From Phaeocystidibacter luteus (GTDB lineage: Bacteria > Bacteroidota > Bacteroidia > Flavobacteriales > Schleiferiaceae), in contig NZ_WBVO01000002.1 in NCBI RefSeq assembly GCF_008933115.1, positions 292,297-356,296 on the forward strand: DNA of 64,000 nt, given 5' to 3'. The position numbers were made by a program, and so were the translations under genes. Shown in pieces: positions 17,591 to 27,394 of this stretch; within the stretch, counting starts at the first letter, position 1, and the number at the start of each line of letters is the position of its first letter. The notes below the pieces were generated by a model. That model was not told the origin of the DNA and did no database searches. It worked only from the letters and a program-made list of their open reading frames with translations.

Positions 17591-18907
17591 ATGAGCGAAA
17601 CAGCAACTAAATACATTCCATACAAGGTAAAGGATATTTCCTTGGCCGATTGGGGACGTAAAGAAATTGAATTGGCAGAGGCAGAAATGCCAGGGTTGAT
17701 GTCACTCCGCAAGGAGTATGGTGAGAGCAAGCCACTTAAAGGTGCTCGTATCGCGGGATGTCTTCACATGACCATCCAAACGGCAGTACTCATCGAAACA
17801 CTCGTTGAGCTTGGTGCTGACGTTACTTGGTCTTCATGTAACATTTACTCAACTCAAGATCACGCCGCTGCTGCTATTGCTGCCGCTGGAATCCCTGTTT
17901 ATGCATGGAAAGGCATGACCGAAGAGGAGTTTGATTGGTGTATCGAGCAGACGCTTTTCTTTGGTGAAGATCAAGCTCCACTAAATATGATTCTTGACGA
18001 TGGTGGTGACCTTACTAATATGGTATTGGATCGCTACCCGCAGTTGATTGACGGAGTAGGAGGCATTTCTGAAGAAACTACTACGGGTGTTCACCGTTTG
18101 TACGAGCGCATGAAGAAGGGAACTCTTCCAATGCCGGCTATCAACGTGAACGATTCTGTAACCAAGTCGAAGTTTGATAACAAGTACGGTTGTCGCGAAT
18201 CTGCGGTTGACGCTATTCGCCGTGCAACTGACGTGATGATCGCTGGTAAAGTAGCGGTTGTGGCTGGTTATGGTGACGTAGGTAAGGGAACGGCAGCATC
18301 GCTTCGTGGAAACGGTGCCCGTGTTATCGTTACCGAAATCGATCCAATTTGTGCGCTTCAAGCGGCAATGGACGGATACGAGGTGAAGCGCATGGAGAAT
18401 GCCATTCCACGTGCCGACATCGTGGTTACAGCTACAGGTAATAAAGACATCGTTCGCGGTGAGCACTTCGAGATGATGAACGATAAGACAATCGTTTGTA
18501 ACATCGGCCACTTCGACAATGAAATTGATGTTGCTTGGTTGAAGCAAAACCACGGAAGCTCACATGTTGAGATTAAACCACAGGTTGATAAGTACACGAT
18601 TAACGGAAAAGACATCATCCTTCTCGCAGAGGGACGTCTTGTGAACCTTGGTTGTGCAACGGGTCACCCGAGCTTCGTGATGTCAAACTCATTCACCAAT
18701 CAGGTATTGGCTCAAATTGAGCTATACAAGAACGGTGGAGAGTACAAGAATGAGGTTTACACACTTCCGAAGCACCTTGATGAGAAGGTAGCGGCCTTCC
18801 ACTTGGAAGCAATTGGAGTGGAATTGGAAACACTTTCTCCAGATCAAGCCGAATACATTGGCGTGACAGTAGAAGGTCCATACAAGCCAGAATACTACAG
18901 ATACTAA
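17591..18907 (+). CDS. ahcY: Adenosylhomocysteinase
   Basis: A 438-aa NAD-dependent enzyme splitting S-adenosylhomocysteine to adenosine and homocysteine, which keeps methyltransferases free of product inhibition. Seen motifs are [34 protein letters not shown], the NAD-binding [21 protein letters not shown] and [13 protein letters not shown]. It ends in KPEYYRY, as is typical. The ATG at 17591 ([10 protein letters not shown]) is chosen over upstream codons because it follows the TATCTTTG promoter element and matches the family start. A strong hairpin terminator follows. Codon choice suggests high expression. Confidence 0.98.
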   Translation: MSETATKYIPYKVKDISLADWGRKEIELAEAEMPGLMSLRKEYGESKPLKGARIAGCLHMTIQTAVLIETLVELGADVTWSSCNIYSTQDHAAAAIAAAGIPVYAWKGMTEEEFDWCIEQTLFFGEDQAPLNMILDDGGDLTNMVLDRYPQLIDGVGGISEETTTGVHRLYERMKKGTLPMPAINVNDSVTKSKFDNKYGCRESAVDAIRRATDVMIAGKVAVVAGYGDVGKGTAASLRGNGARVIVTEIDPICALQAAMDGYEVKRMENAIPRADIVVTATGNKDIVRGEHFEMMNDKTIVCNIGHFDNEIDVAWLKQNHGSSHVEIKPQVDKYTINGKDIILLAEGRLVNLGCATGHPSFVMSNSFTNQVLAQIELYKNGGEYKNEVYTLPKHLDEKVAAFHLEAIGVELETLSPDQAEYIGVTVEGPYKPEYYRY

Positions 18908-18930
18908 GTCGAGTATCTCTCAAAAAAGAA

Positions 18931-18957
18931 AGCCACGCATATCGCGTGGCTTTTTTT
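18931..18957 (+). terminator. Intrinsic terminator of ahcY
   Basis: Stem GCCACGC / GCGTGGC (18932-18938 with 18944-18950) with a 5-base loop, followed by seven T. Upstream A-runs make it possibly bidirectional. Confidence 0.93.
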
Positions 18958-19020
18958 GTGCTTTTTGGTAAAAGATGGAAAAATACGACGCCCACCTTTA
19001 TACCATATATATATGTCACA

Positions 19021-19446
19021 TTATCGGTTCGTGATGTGAAGTCGGTCTCCCAAATAATCCACTCGGTAGGTTAAAACGGGATAAGTTGAGGATCCTTCAA
19101 CGACGGTTCCGTCGAATAATAGGAACCGTGTATCGTCACAAGAACACTCTAAATACGTGTCCTCTACCACGTCCATTTGTCCGCATCCACGGTCATAATG
19201 TTCGGGACAAGCTCTTTCGTAGGCAACCCAATCATTTCCGTCGTTGTTGTTGTATCGGCGGTAAATGACGAGTCCCTTATACCCTCCGGGATTGTAGATC
19301 CAGCCTCCGATAAAGTTGATGGGCTGGGAGGAAGGGTTGTTCAGGTAGACGTATTCATCCACGAAAACATTGGGGATTTGCTGCGGGACGGAGTCTTCAC
19401 ACGCAAGCAAAAAAAGTGGGGCTAGAAAAAAAAGTTTTCGAAGCAT
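19021..19446 (-). CDS. Rieske-like lipoprotein lacking normal cluster ligands
   Basis: A 141-aa protein with a lipoprotein leader (MLRKLFFLAPLFLLAC, Cys16). The second half follows the Rieske beta-fold pattern (WVAYERACPEH, LECSCDDTRFLLFDGTVVEGSS, YPVLTYRVDYLGDRLHI). A true [2Fe-2S] Rieske site needs C-x-H and C-x2-H. Here the sites read CPEH (80-83) and CSCDD (101-105), so the second histidine is missing and the first spacing is changed. A cluster is therefore unlikely in standard form. The extra cysteines (88, 101, 103) could form disulfides or hold a metal. The ATG at 19446 lies only 4 bases after a TATCTTTG promoter match, so the transcript may be nearly leaderless. Confidence 0.7.
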   Translation of the reverse strand: MLRKLFFLAPLFLLACEDSVPQQIPNVFVDEYVYLNNPSSQPINFIGGWIYNPGGYKGLVIYRRYNNNDGNDWVAYERACPEHYDRGCGQMDVVEDTYLECSCDDTRFLLFDGTVVEGSSTYPVLTYRVDYLGDRLHITNR

Positions 19447-19450
19447 GGAA

Positions 19451-19458
19451 CAAAGATA
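19451..19458 (-). promoter_or_regulatory. Promoter -7 element of the Rieske-like lipoprotein gene
   Basis: The minus strand reads TATCTTTG (full TAnnTTTG match). It ends 4 bases before the ATG, so initiation would fall at or next to the start codon. Confidence 0.45.
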
Positions 19459-19580
19459 CGGCGTATTGCATTTAACATTTTGTTCACACAGAGCCAACCT
19501 GTTAGCGGCTTGGTGCGTCATTTTACCGAGTGCTCTCAGAGCCAAATTAGCTAAACTCCTCAGAATTCGGGGACTTAGCG

Positions 19581-19614
19581 TTTGGTGTGGCAGGTGAATT
19601 TCTTGTTATATTTA
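19581..19614 (+). promoter_or_regulatory. Promoter of the TonB-receptor/giant-protein/PorV-like operon
   Basis: TTTG at 19581-19584, then 22 bases, then TATATTTA at 19607-19614 (seven of eight of the -7 consensus). Both elements and spacing fit the Bacteroidota housekeeping promoter. The leader would be about 40 bases. Confidence 0.55.
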
Positions 19615-19659
19615 CCCCTTTCTAACGACTAGGGTACGTTGATTTAACTACTTGGCTAT

Positions 19660-22600
19660 ATGATGAAACGATTACTCACGCTATTTCTTGTGGTATGTTC
19701 TGCAGGACTTTGGGCACAGACTCAACCGGGGTCTCTCAAGGGCGTAATCAAAGACAAAGTAACGGGCGAGACCATACCCCAAATGGCGGTTGAGCTCCAA
19801 GTTGGTGGCGAGACCATCCAAAAGGTGCTTTCCGATTTCGATGGAAACTACAGCATCGCACCAATTAATCCCGGAAGGTATACTATCATCTTCAGAGGTG
19901 GATTTAACTACGAAGACGTTATTGTTCGCGACATTCAGATTCTTGGTGGTTCAGTAACCACACAAGGAGCCGAGCTTCCTGCGAAAGGAACTGTTCTCGG
20001 TGATGTTGAAGTTATCTGGGAGCGACCTCTTGTAGAAGAAGGCAAGACCTCTTCTCGCCAGGTTGTTGACCGCGAAACAATTCAAAACCTCGGTTCTCGT
20101 GACTTGGGTGCGGTCCTTACCGTATCTGCCGGTGTATTCCAGGCGGATGAAGGTCAGGCCATCTCCGTGCGTGGTACACGTTCTGACGCGAACCAGGTAT
20201 TCATCGATGGTGTAAAAGTTCGTGGTGGATCGAACGTACCGCGTGAGGCAATTGACAACGTCGAAGTAATTACCGGTGGTACACCAGCACAGTACGGTGA
20301 CGCCCTCGGTGGTATTACAAACATTACAACTCGTGGTCCACAGCCAAATTACTTCGGTGGTGTGGAGCTCGTATCATCTACTCCGTTCTTCTTCGATGAT
20401 CCATCGCACTACAACCTCGCAGGTTTGACACTCGGTGGTCCAATTTGGAAGCGCAAAACAGAAGGTGGTGGAGAGCAAACCGTAATCGGTTTCTTGCTTT
20501 CAACCGAATTCCAGTACCAATATGAGCCACGTCCTTTTGCAACTCCAGTGATGCGAGTGAGCGAAGGTAAGTTGGCATCCATGGAGGAAACTCCAATCCG
20601 TCCTTCTAACGTAGGTCAAGGGGTGTTGAACGAAGGAAACTTCCTCAGAGATTCTGACCTAGAAGAGATTCCTGCTCGTTTGAATGTTGATAACACTCAG
20701 ATCCGTGTAAACGGTAACTTCAACATCCGCACAAGTGCAACAACCAACGTGGTAATCGGTGGTCGTTTCAACTACACTCGCGGAATGAACGGTGGATTCG
20801 CTAGCTCACTTATGAACTGGCAGAACAACTCTGAGTCAATCGCAACTGACTACTCTGGTTTTGCACGCTTTACTCAGCGTTTTGAAACAGGTGAGAACTC
20901 TACCTTGAAAAACTTGTACTATAGTATCCAGGTAGACTACACGCGTAACAATCGTAAGACTTGGGATCCGGTTCACCAAGACAACGTATTCCGTTACGGA
21001 CACATTGGTAACTTCCAAACGTATCAGCGTCGTTTCTACACGTATACAACAGATGAGCAAACTGGTATCACCGCATGGGTACAGCAGCTCTATCAAGATA
21101 CAGCAGTGACCTTCGCTCCAAGTAGCTACAACGAAGTGAGAAGTAACTACACTTCTGCTTACTATCGTTTCGTAGACGAAGGTCGTATCATCAACAACAC
21201 ATTCAACCTTAACAACATTCGTCAAGGTGGTGGTTTGATTAACGGTGACAACCCTGAATCTATCTATGGATTGTTCCAAGCAGTTGGTACAAACCAAGCG
21301 GGTTACAACCTCGGACGTAACTCTCAGTTCCGTGTTACAGCACAAACTACATTCGAAATTGGCAACCACGACTTGATCGCTGGTTTCGAGTTCGAGCAGC
21401 GTATCGACCGCTCTTACGGTTTGGCAGCAAACGGATTGTGGACTCAAATGCGTCTACTTCAGAACCAAGCAATTCTTCAGTTGGACTTGGATAACCCAAT
21501 TCTTGTTTATGATGAGAACGGCGTATTCCAGGATACAATCAACTACAACCGTGCATTTGACCCTAGCGTGCCTCGTACATTCGACCGCAACGTTCGTAAA
21601 GAGCTAGGTTTCGATCCTAACGGTACAGATTACATCGACATCGATGCATACGATCCAGATTTCTACAGCTTGGATATGTTCTCGGCTGACGAACTTGTGA
21701 ACGTAGGTGGTAACCAATACGTATCATACTTCGGTTATGATTACTTGGGTAACATTCAATCTGGTAACCCTACATTGAATGACTTCTTCACTCAAACGGA
21801 CGAGAACGGAAACTTCACAAGACCGGTTCCGGCGTTCCAGCCACTATACATTGCTGGTTACATTCAGGACCGTTTCTCTTTCCGCAACTTGAACTTCAAC
21901 GTTGGTCTACGTGTTGACCGCTTCGACGCGAACCAGCCAGTATTGAAGGATCCATATTCACTTTACCCAGTGAGAACTGCAGGTGAGGTTCGCAATATGT
22001 CTCTCGGTGGTGAGATTCCAAATTCAATTGGTGACGACTACGTAGTTTATGTAAACGACGTATCTAACCCAACTTCAATTACAGGTTACCGCGATGGTGA
22101 CCAGTGGTACGATGCACAAGGTGATCCATTGGCTAACCCGAAAGATATCGCGGATATCTCTGGTGGTCAGGCTCAACCATATGTAATTGGTGCAACTGCA
22201 AACGGTCGTCCGGAGCTTAGCCCTGACGGATTTGAGGATTACACTCCACAGGTGACATTCTCTCCACGTGTTTCATTCCAGTTCCCTATTACGGATAAGG
22301 CATCATTCTTCGCTCACTACGACATCCTCGTTCAGCGTCCAAGCCCAGGTTTGGCTCGATTCAATCCATTCGATTACTTGCAGTTGGACATCTTGAACAA
22401 CGCAGGATTCTTGGCTAACCCTAACTTGAAGCCACAGCGTACGACTGACTACGAAATTGGTTTTGAGCAGGTGTTGAACGAGCGCTCACTTCTTCGTCTC
22501 TCTGCATTCTATAAGGAGCAGCGTGATTTGATTCAGACTGTGAGCATCAACGAAGCTTACCCGATCACTTACGTGACATACGGTAACCGTGACTTCTCAA

Positions 22601-23307
22601 CTGTAAAAGGTTTCGTGATTGGCTACGAACTTCGTCGTACCAACAACATCTTGATGAACGCGAACTATACCCTTCAGTTTGCTGATGGTTCTGGTTCAGG
22701 TCCTAACTCTGGTGCGAACCTCGCACGTTCAGGTCAGCCTAACTTGCGTTACATCCTTCCGTTGGACTTCGATACTCGTCACCAGATTACAGCGTCGATT
22801 GACTACCGTTACGGATTTGGTGCTTCTTACAACGGACCAGTATGGTGGGGATCTAACGTATTCCAGGGTGCAGGTATCAATATCCTAGCACGTGGTTCAT
22901 CAGGTACTCCATACACTGCTCGTGTTCGTGCATTCGAATTGACTGACGGAGCTAGCGGTGTTCCATTGACAGGACAAATCAACGGTTCACGTCAACCGTG
23001 GATCTTCTCTGTAGACATGACAGTAAACAAAGTATGGCAGCTCGAGCCGGGTGTTCGTGGTGGACAAACATTCGAACTTTACGTTGCTGTCCTCAACCTC
23101 TTCGATACAAGAAACGTATTGAATGTGTATGCATACACCGGTGCTCCGGATGACGACGGTTGGTTGGCTTCTCCTCAGGGCCAGACTTCTATCGCGTTCC
23201 GTGCGGACGCTCAGTCTTACGCCGACCTTTACAACGTGGCTGTGAACTCACCGTTCAACTACACGTTACCTCGTCGTATTCGTCTAGGTGTACGTTATAA
23301 CTTCTAA
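19660..23307 (+). CDS. Large TonB-dependent receptor with carboxypeptidase-like N-terminal domain
   Basis: A 1215-aa outer-membrane protein. It has a signal peptide (residues 1-20, ending LWAQ) and a carboxypeptidase-regulatory-like domain (about 25-110, GSLKGVIKDKVTGETIP to DVIVRDIQI). The plug covers about 140-240 (AISVRGTRSDANQVFIDGVKV, VEVITGGTPAQYGDALGG), followed by a very long barrel ending RLGVRYNF. Codons are strongly biased (GGT, CGT, AAC), as in atpD and ahcY, pointing to high expression. It is followed within 28 bases by a giant secreted protein and then by a PorV-like barrel. That grouping suggests a surface-assembly or secretion-linked role for the trio more than simple nutrient uptake, but no substrate is evident. 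Confidence 0.9.
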   Translation: MMKRLLTLFLVVCSAGLWAQTQPGSLKGVIKDKVTGETIPQMAVELQVGGETIQKVLSDFDGNYSIAPINPGRYTIIFRGGFNYEDVIVRDIQILGGSVTTQGAELPAKGTVLGDVEVIWERPLVEEGKTSSRQVVDRETIQNLGSRDLGAVLTVSAGVFQADEGQAISVRGTRSDANQVFIDGVKVRGGSNVPREAIDNVEVITGGTPAQYGDALGGITNITTRGPQPNYFGGVELVSSTPFFFDDPSHYNLAGLTLGGPIWKRKTEGGGEQTVIGFLLSTEFQYQYEPRPFATPVMRVSEGKLASMEETPIRPSNVGQGVLNEGNFLRDSDLEEIPARLNVDNTQIRVNGNFNIRTSATTNVVIGGRFNYTRGMNGGFASSLMNWQNNSESIATDYSGFARFTQRFETGENSTLKNLYYSIQVDYTRNNRKTWDPVHQDNVFRYGHIGNFQTYQRRFYTYTTDEQTGITAWVQQLYQDTAVTFAPSSYNEVRSNYTSAYYRFVDEGRIINNTFNLNNIRQGGGLINGDNPESIYGLFQAVGTNQAGYNLGRNSQFRVTAQTTFEIGNHDLIAGFEFEQRIDRSYGLAANGLWTQMRLLQNQAILQLDLDNPILVYDENGVFQDTINYNRAFDPSVPRTFDRNVRKELGFDPNGTDYIDIDAYDPDFYSLDMFSADELVNVGGNQYVSYFGYDYLGNIQSGNPTLNDFFTQTDENGNFTRPVPAFQPLYIAGYIQDRFSFRNLNFNVGLRVDRFDANQPVLKDPYSLYPVRTAGEVRNMSLGGEIPNSIGDDYVVYVNDVSNPTSITGYRDGDQWYDAQGDPLANPKDIADISGGQAQPYVIGATANGRPELSPDGFEDYTPQVTFSPRVSFQFPITDKASFFAHYDILVQRPSPGLARFNPFDYLQLDILNNAGFLANPNLKPQRTTDYEIGFEQVLNERSLLRLSAFYKEQRDLIQTVSINEAYPITYVTYGNRDFSTVKGFVIGYELRRTNNILMNANYTLQFADGSGSGPNSGANLARSGQPNLRYILPLDFDTRHQITASIDYRYGFGASYNGPVWWGSNVFQGAGINILARGSSGTPYTARVRAFELTDGASGVPLTGQINGSRQPWIFSVDMTVNKVWQLEPGVRGGQTFELYVAVLNLFDTRNVLNVYAYTGAPDDDGWLASPQGQTSIAFRADAQSYADLYNVAVNSPFNYTLPRRIRLGVRYNF

Positions 23308-23335
23308 TCAGCAAGAACTAAAAAGCGATAGTATC

Positions 23336-26300
23336 ATGAAAAGAGATCTCCGCATCTTACCATGGCTTCTCAGCATCTTCGCGGTATTTACCGTGGAGGC
23401 TCGCGAGATTCCTGGATTGCCGTCAGGAAGCGGCAAGAACATGGAGTCGAACAAATCGGTAGAGGAACTCTGCCAGCCGGCTCAGGCTCAGTCCGACCTT
23501 AACATCAACAACGTGCGTGCTACCATTCTAGGTGGTGGTGACATGTGGTGGGATTTGAACCAAGCACGATATGAAGTTCCAAAAGGTTCCAACCGTCACT
23601 CAATGTTCGCCGGCGCACTTTGGCTCGGTGGTGTTGATGAAGGTAACCAGCTAAAGTTGGCCGCAATGACCTACCGTCAGCGTGGTAACGACTACTGGCC
23701 TGGCCCACTTTCTGACGATGGATTGGCTACAGTTACGAAGGAAGTGTGTGACCGTTACGACCGTCACTGGATTATCCTTCGTGAGCAAGTAGACATCCAC
23801 AAAGCTTGGTTGGAATGTAAAGACGATCCAGATTGTGACGTTGCTGATGAGTTCCCTGGATACGAAGGAAACATTCCTGAAATCATCCTCAACTGGCCAG
23901 CACATGGTATCGATAACGAGCTCCCTTATCGCTTGGCTCCGTTTATCGACCGTGATGGTGACGAACTCTACGATCCATTTATTGACTACCCAGCGTACGA
24001 CATCGATCGTGCATTCGACTGCCAATTGAAGGAAGTAGACCTTCTTTATGGTGACCAGACTATCTGGTGGGTATACAACGACCGCGGTAACGTTCACTCT
24101 GAGACACAAGCAGGTGCTCTCGGTTTCGAAATCCGCGCTCAAGCTTTCGCGTTCACAACGAACGACGAAATCAACAACATGACATTTAACAACTATCGTA
24201 TCATCAACAAGTCGACATTCCGCTTGACGAATACGTACTTCTCAACTTGGTTCGATCCAGATTTGGGATTTGCACAGGATGATATCATTGGTTGTGACAT
24301 TCCACGTGGTTTGGGTTACTGCTACAACAGTGACTTCGAAGACGAAGGTCCTTTCGGTTACGGTGAATATCCACCAGCTGTAGGTTTCGACTTCTTCCAA
24401 GGTCCATTTGCGGATTACTTCGACGGACTCGACAACGACCGTGACGGTTGTGTGGACGGTGTTCGTGACGAAGATGGAAACTGTGTGGCTGAAGATCCAG
24501 CTGTTGGTCGCAACGAGCGTATCATCATGTCTGGCTTCATGTACTACAACAACACAGGTGACCCTGCTTCAGGTAACCCGAATTCAGCTGCTGAATTCTA
24601 CAACTACATGCGTTCACGTTGGAAAAACGGTAACCCACTTGTAGTAGAGAACCCAAGCGGTCCAGGTAACACTGGTAACGGTGACGGTTATACGCCTGAC
24701 GGTTCTGGTCTAGCTACATTGTTCGCTTACCCAGGTAACACATTCGATACTACGGGTGTAACCGCGCCGACTGCGCCTCAAAACTGGTATGAGTCTCCTT
24801 CAAACCAGGAGGATAAGCGTGGTCTTCACAATGCCGGTCCATTCTCTTTGGCTCCAGGTGCATTGAACTTCATTACAACAGGTGTTGTTTGGGAGCGTAA
24901 CTTCCAAACTCAGGACCTATTTGCTTCGGTAGAAGAGGTAATTATTGCTGATGATAAAGCACAGCAATTGTTCGACAACTGCTTCCAGGTGTTGAACGGT
25001 CCAGATGCTCCAGATGTAGAGTTGATCGAGTTGGATCAAGAATTGGTTGTGACTCTTAAGTACGGTTCTGCTGCGAATAACGCGAACCTAGATTACCGCG
25101 AGCGCGATCCATTGATTCCAGTTCCACCGGGTAAAACTGAGTCTGAAGTATTGGCGGATAACCCGAACTACTTCGACTATGTATTCGAAGGTTTCCAGGT
25201 ATTCCAATTGGAGAATGAGAACGTTTCTATCGCTGACCGTTACGATCCAGCTCAGGCCCGTCTCGTTGCTCAGTGCGATATCAGAAACGGAGTTACTCAG
25301 CTCATCAACTGGGAGCTCGATCCGAACATGAACCAGTTGGTTCCAATGGATATGACTCTTGAGACTAGTGACGCGGGTATCCAAATGTCATTCAGCATTA
25401 AAGAAGATGCATTTGCGACTACTACTCGTACACTTAAGAACCATACAGAGTATTACTTTACGGTAATTGCTTACGCATACAACGAATACGAGCCGTTCGA
25501 TCCATTCAGCTCACCTGATGGACAGCGCAAGCCATTCTTGGCGGGTCGTAACAACATTTCTACCTACACTGGTATTCCGCACAGAACGGAAGCAGAAAAT
25601 GGAGGTATGGGCTTGAATGCGAACTATGGTGACGGTATCGAAATCACTCGCATTGAAGGCGAGGGTAACTCAGGTATCGACCTTTCATTCAAAGCTGAAA
25701 CAGAAGACGAAATCGTTCGCAACTTCTCGACTCCTAGAGCTACTTACTCTCAAGGTCGTGGTCCAATCGATGTGAAGATTGTAGATCCTCGTAACGTACC
25801 GGCAGGTGAGTTCCTCATGAGATTTGACGGTACTAATAACGATGCAAACTGGGAGCTTTACACAGACACTGACACAATTTTGTCTCGTCGTAACATCGGC
25901 TTCTTGAATGAGCAAATCATTCCTGAGCTCGGTATCTCAGTTGTTGTTGAGAATGTTCGTAAGCCAGGTAATGATACAAACGGTGTATTCAACAACGGTA
26001 TCATTACAACAGAGCAAGTTTTCGCAGATCCGACTAACCCTTGGTTGTCTGGTGTGCCAGATGATGATAACTACAATCCTTTCAACTGGATTTTGGCGGG
26101 TACGAATACAGTACCGACAGAAGAACCAGCTGAACTCTATCCTGACTTCAGTGGAGACCCTAGAGGATTCTACGAAGACATGGTTAACGGAACTTGGGGT
26201 CCTTTCTACTACGTAAGCTTCCTAGGCCGTGGTACTTCACCACAAGGTCGCCCAGTATTTGGTATGGGACCATCTGACTCTATTGTAGGTAACATTGGAG

Positions 26301-26827
26301 CGCGTCTCAAGCCAGAGAATCTCAGATCTGTTGACATCGTGTACACAGATGATCACACGAAGTGGACCCGCGTACCTGTATTCGAATTGGGTGAAGACCC
26401 TGCCTTGACTGAAGGTGGTGCGGCTAAGCTAAGTTTGAGAAATGCCGATGGTTGGGACTTGGTGAACGGCGAACTCGTTCGTGATCCATCTACTCCAGGA
26501 TGGTCGTGGTTCCCAGGTTACGCGATTGACCTTGAAACAGGTCAGCGTCTGAACATGGCCTTCGGTGAGAACTCATGGATGGCAGCTGATCGTGGTGACG
26601 ACATGCTTTGGAACCCAACTTCTACTGTAGTCGTGTCTCCTGGAGATAACATTACTGGTGGATACAGATTCGGTGGTCAGCACTATCTCTACGTCTGGGC
26701 TCCAACTGTAATCCGCGGTATTACTCCAACGGATATCTCGTACAAGGGCAGTGACGAAACTCAAAACCCGATGTACAACGAGTTCCAGAACATTGGATCT
26801 GCGATTAACAAGAGAGCAATCTTCTAG
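23336..26827 (+). CDS. Giant secreted protein, main part (interrupted by in-frame TAG)
   Basis: A 1163-aa exported protein whose N-terminal segment MKRDLRILPWLLSIFAVFTVEA acts as signal peptide. No enzyme domain is recognised. Aspartate-rich loops such as DRDGDELYDPF and DGLDNDRDGCVDG look like calcium-binding repeats. A stretch of mostly beta sequence follows (TEYYFTVIAYAYNEYEPFDPF). The frame stops at TAG 26825-26827 after NKRAIF, then stays open through a further 177-codon segment holding the domain that normally ends these proteins. Read through, the product would be 1343 aa. The start at 23336 is chosen for the signal peptide. Codons are highly biased. Neighbours are a TonB receptor upstream and a PorV-like barrel downstream. 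Confidence 0.8.
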   Translation: MKRDLRILPWLLSIFAVFTVEAREIPGLPSGSGKNMESNKSVEELCQPAQAQSDLNINNVRATILGGGDMWWDLNQARYEVPKGSNRHSMFAGALWLGGVDEGNQLKLAAMTYRQRGNDYWPGPLSDDGLATVTKEVCDRYDRHWIILREQVDIHKAWLECKDDPDCDVADEFPGYEGNIPEIILNWPAHGIDNELPYRLAPFIDRDGDELYDPFIDYPAYDIDRAFDCQLKEVDLLYGDQTIWWVYNDRGNVHSETQAGALGFEIRAQAFAFTTNDEINNMTFNNYRIINKSTFRLTNTYFSTWFDPDLGFAQDDIIGCDIPRGLGYCYNSDFEDEGPFGYGEYPPAVGFDFFQGPFADYFDGLDNDRDGCVDGVRDEDGNCVAEDPAVGRNERIIMSGFMYYNNTGDPASGNPNSAAEFYNYMRSRWKNGNPLVVENPSGPGNTGNGDGYTPDGSGLATLFAYPGNTFDTTGVTAPTAPQNWYESPSNQEDKRGLHNAGPFSLAPGALNFITTGVVWERNFQTQDLFASVEEVIIADDKAQQLFDNCFQVLNGPDAPDVELIELDQELVVTLKYGSAANNANLDYRERDPLIPVPPGKTESEVLADNPNYFDYVFEGFQVFQLENENVSIADRYDPAQARLVAQCDIRNGVTQLINWELDPNMNQLVPMDMTLETSDAGIQMSFSIKEDAFATTTRTLKNHTEYYFTVIAYAYNEYEPFDPFSSPDGQRKPFLAGRNNISTYTGIPHRTEAENGGMGLNANYGDGIEITRIEGEGNSGIDLSFKAETEDEIVRNFSTPRATYSQGRGPIDVKIVDPRNVPAGEFLMRFDGTNNDANWELYTDTDTILSRRNIGFLNEQIIPELGISVVVENVRKPGNDTNGVFNNGIITTEQVFADPTNPWLSGVPDDDNYNPFNWILAGTNTVPTEEPAELYPDFSGDPRGFYEDMVNGTWGPFYYVSFLGRGTSPQGRPVFGMGPSDSIVGNIGARLKPENLRSVDIVYTDDHTKWTRVPVFELGEDPALTEGGAAKLSLRNADGWDLVNGELVRDPSTPGWSWFPGYAIDLETGQRLNMAFGENSWMAADRGDDMLWNPTSTVVVSPGDNITGGYRFGGQHYLYVWAPTVIRGITPTDISYKGSDETQNPMYNEFQNIGSAINKRAIF
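26825..26827 (+). other. In-frame TAG stop inside a normally continuous protein
   Basis: The codons around it read GCA ATC TTC TAG GGA TGT ATG TAT GTG AAT ATT. The frame before and after is the same, with no frameshift, and two sense codons separate TAG from the next ATG. TAG is used as an ordinary terminal stop by other genes here, such as the S8 peptidase, so it is not recoded genome-wide. Confidence 0.85.
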
Positions 26828-26833
26828 GGATGT

Positions 26834-27367
26834 ATGTATGTGAATATTCCACTTGTAAACCCAGTTTACGACGACGTGAATATCTACGAGAACATGCCAA
26901 GTGAAGTACGTACTAGAATCAGAATGAACCGTCCGTATGCGAAGTACCAGCCAGCTGGAACTACTCCGCAGAACGCAGGTAACCCATTGTATGAGTTTAG
27001 TACTACAGATTTTGCTACTGCGAAGAACCAAGGGTCAATTGCAACAAGAGAGCTTGAAAACATTCGAGTTGTACCTAACCCTTACTACGCAAGAAGTGCA
27101 TACGAGACTTCTCAGCTAGAGAATCAAGTGAAGTTCACAAACCTTCCGCAAGAGTGTACGATTAGCATCTTTAGTACAAACGGCACGATGATTCGCCAAA
27201 TCAACAAGAACAACTCATCTACGTGGTTGGCTTGGGACTTGACGAATGACTACGGTGTGCCAATCGCTTCAGGTGTATACATCATCCACGTTGACGCGGG
27301 TGATATCGGAGAGGCAATCATCAAATGGTATGGTGCACTTCGTCCGGTTGACTTGAACGCATTCTAA
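26834..27367 (+). CDS. C-terminal part of the giant secreted protein (downstream of TAG)
   Basis: A 177-aa open segment in the same frame as the preceding gene, without any signal peptide. It begins MYVNIPLVNP and contains MNRPYAKYQPAG and LENIRVVPNPYYARSAYE. A FlgD-like or sorting-type beta domain follows (VKFTNLPQECTISIFSTNG, GVPIASGVYIIHVDAG) and it ends KWYGALRPVDLNAF. This block is, from memory, the conserved C-terminus of long secreted Bacteroidota proteins and would make no sense as a free cytoplasmic protein. It is therefore either translated by read-through or reinitiation, or is the remnant of a recently broken gene, or the TAG is a sequencing error. Its codon bias remains intact. 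Confidence 0.75.
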   Translation: MYVNIPLVNPVYDDVNIYENMPSEVRTRIRMNRPYAKYQPAGTTPQNAGNPLYEFSTTDFATAKNQGSIATRELENIRVVPNPYYARSAYETSQLENQVKFTNLPQECTISIFSTNGTMIRQINKNNSSTWLAWDLTNDYGVPIASGVYIIHVDAGDIGEAIIKWYGALRPVDLNAF

Positions 27368-27394
27368 GGAAGTACTAAGTATTCAGAATAGACT

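Noticed and set aside
17981..18553. Long open antisense frame across ahcY
   Set aside because: It lies wholly inside a well-conserved gene on the other strand, shows no recognisable domain, and is explained by the codon bias of ahcY. The same holds for antisense frames at 20836-21447, 23651-24142 and 63052-63618.
19660..23307. SusC-type glycan receptor
   Set aside because: No SusD-like gene follows; the next genes are a giant secreted protein and a PorV-like barrel.
26825..26836. TAG as a recoded amino-acid codon
   Set aside because: Other genes here, for example the S8 peptidase and the DUF6992-like gene, end in TAG, and the other stops are used too. No sign of a genome-wide code change.
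26820..26840. Frameshift between the two parts of the giant protein
   Set aside because: Both parts are in the same frame; only a stop codon separates them.
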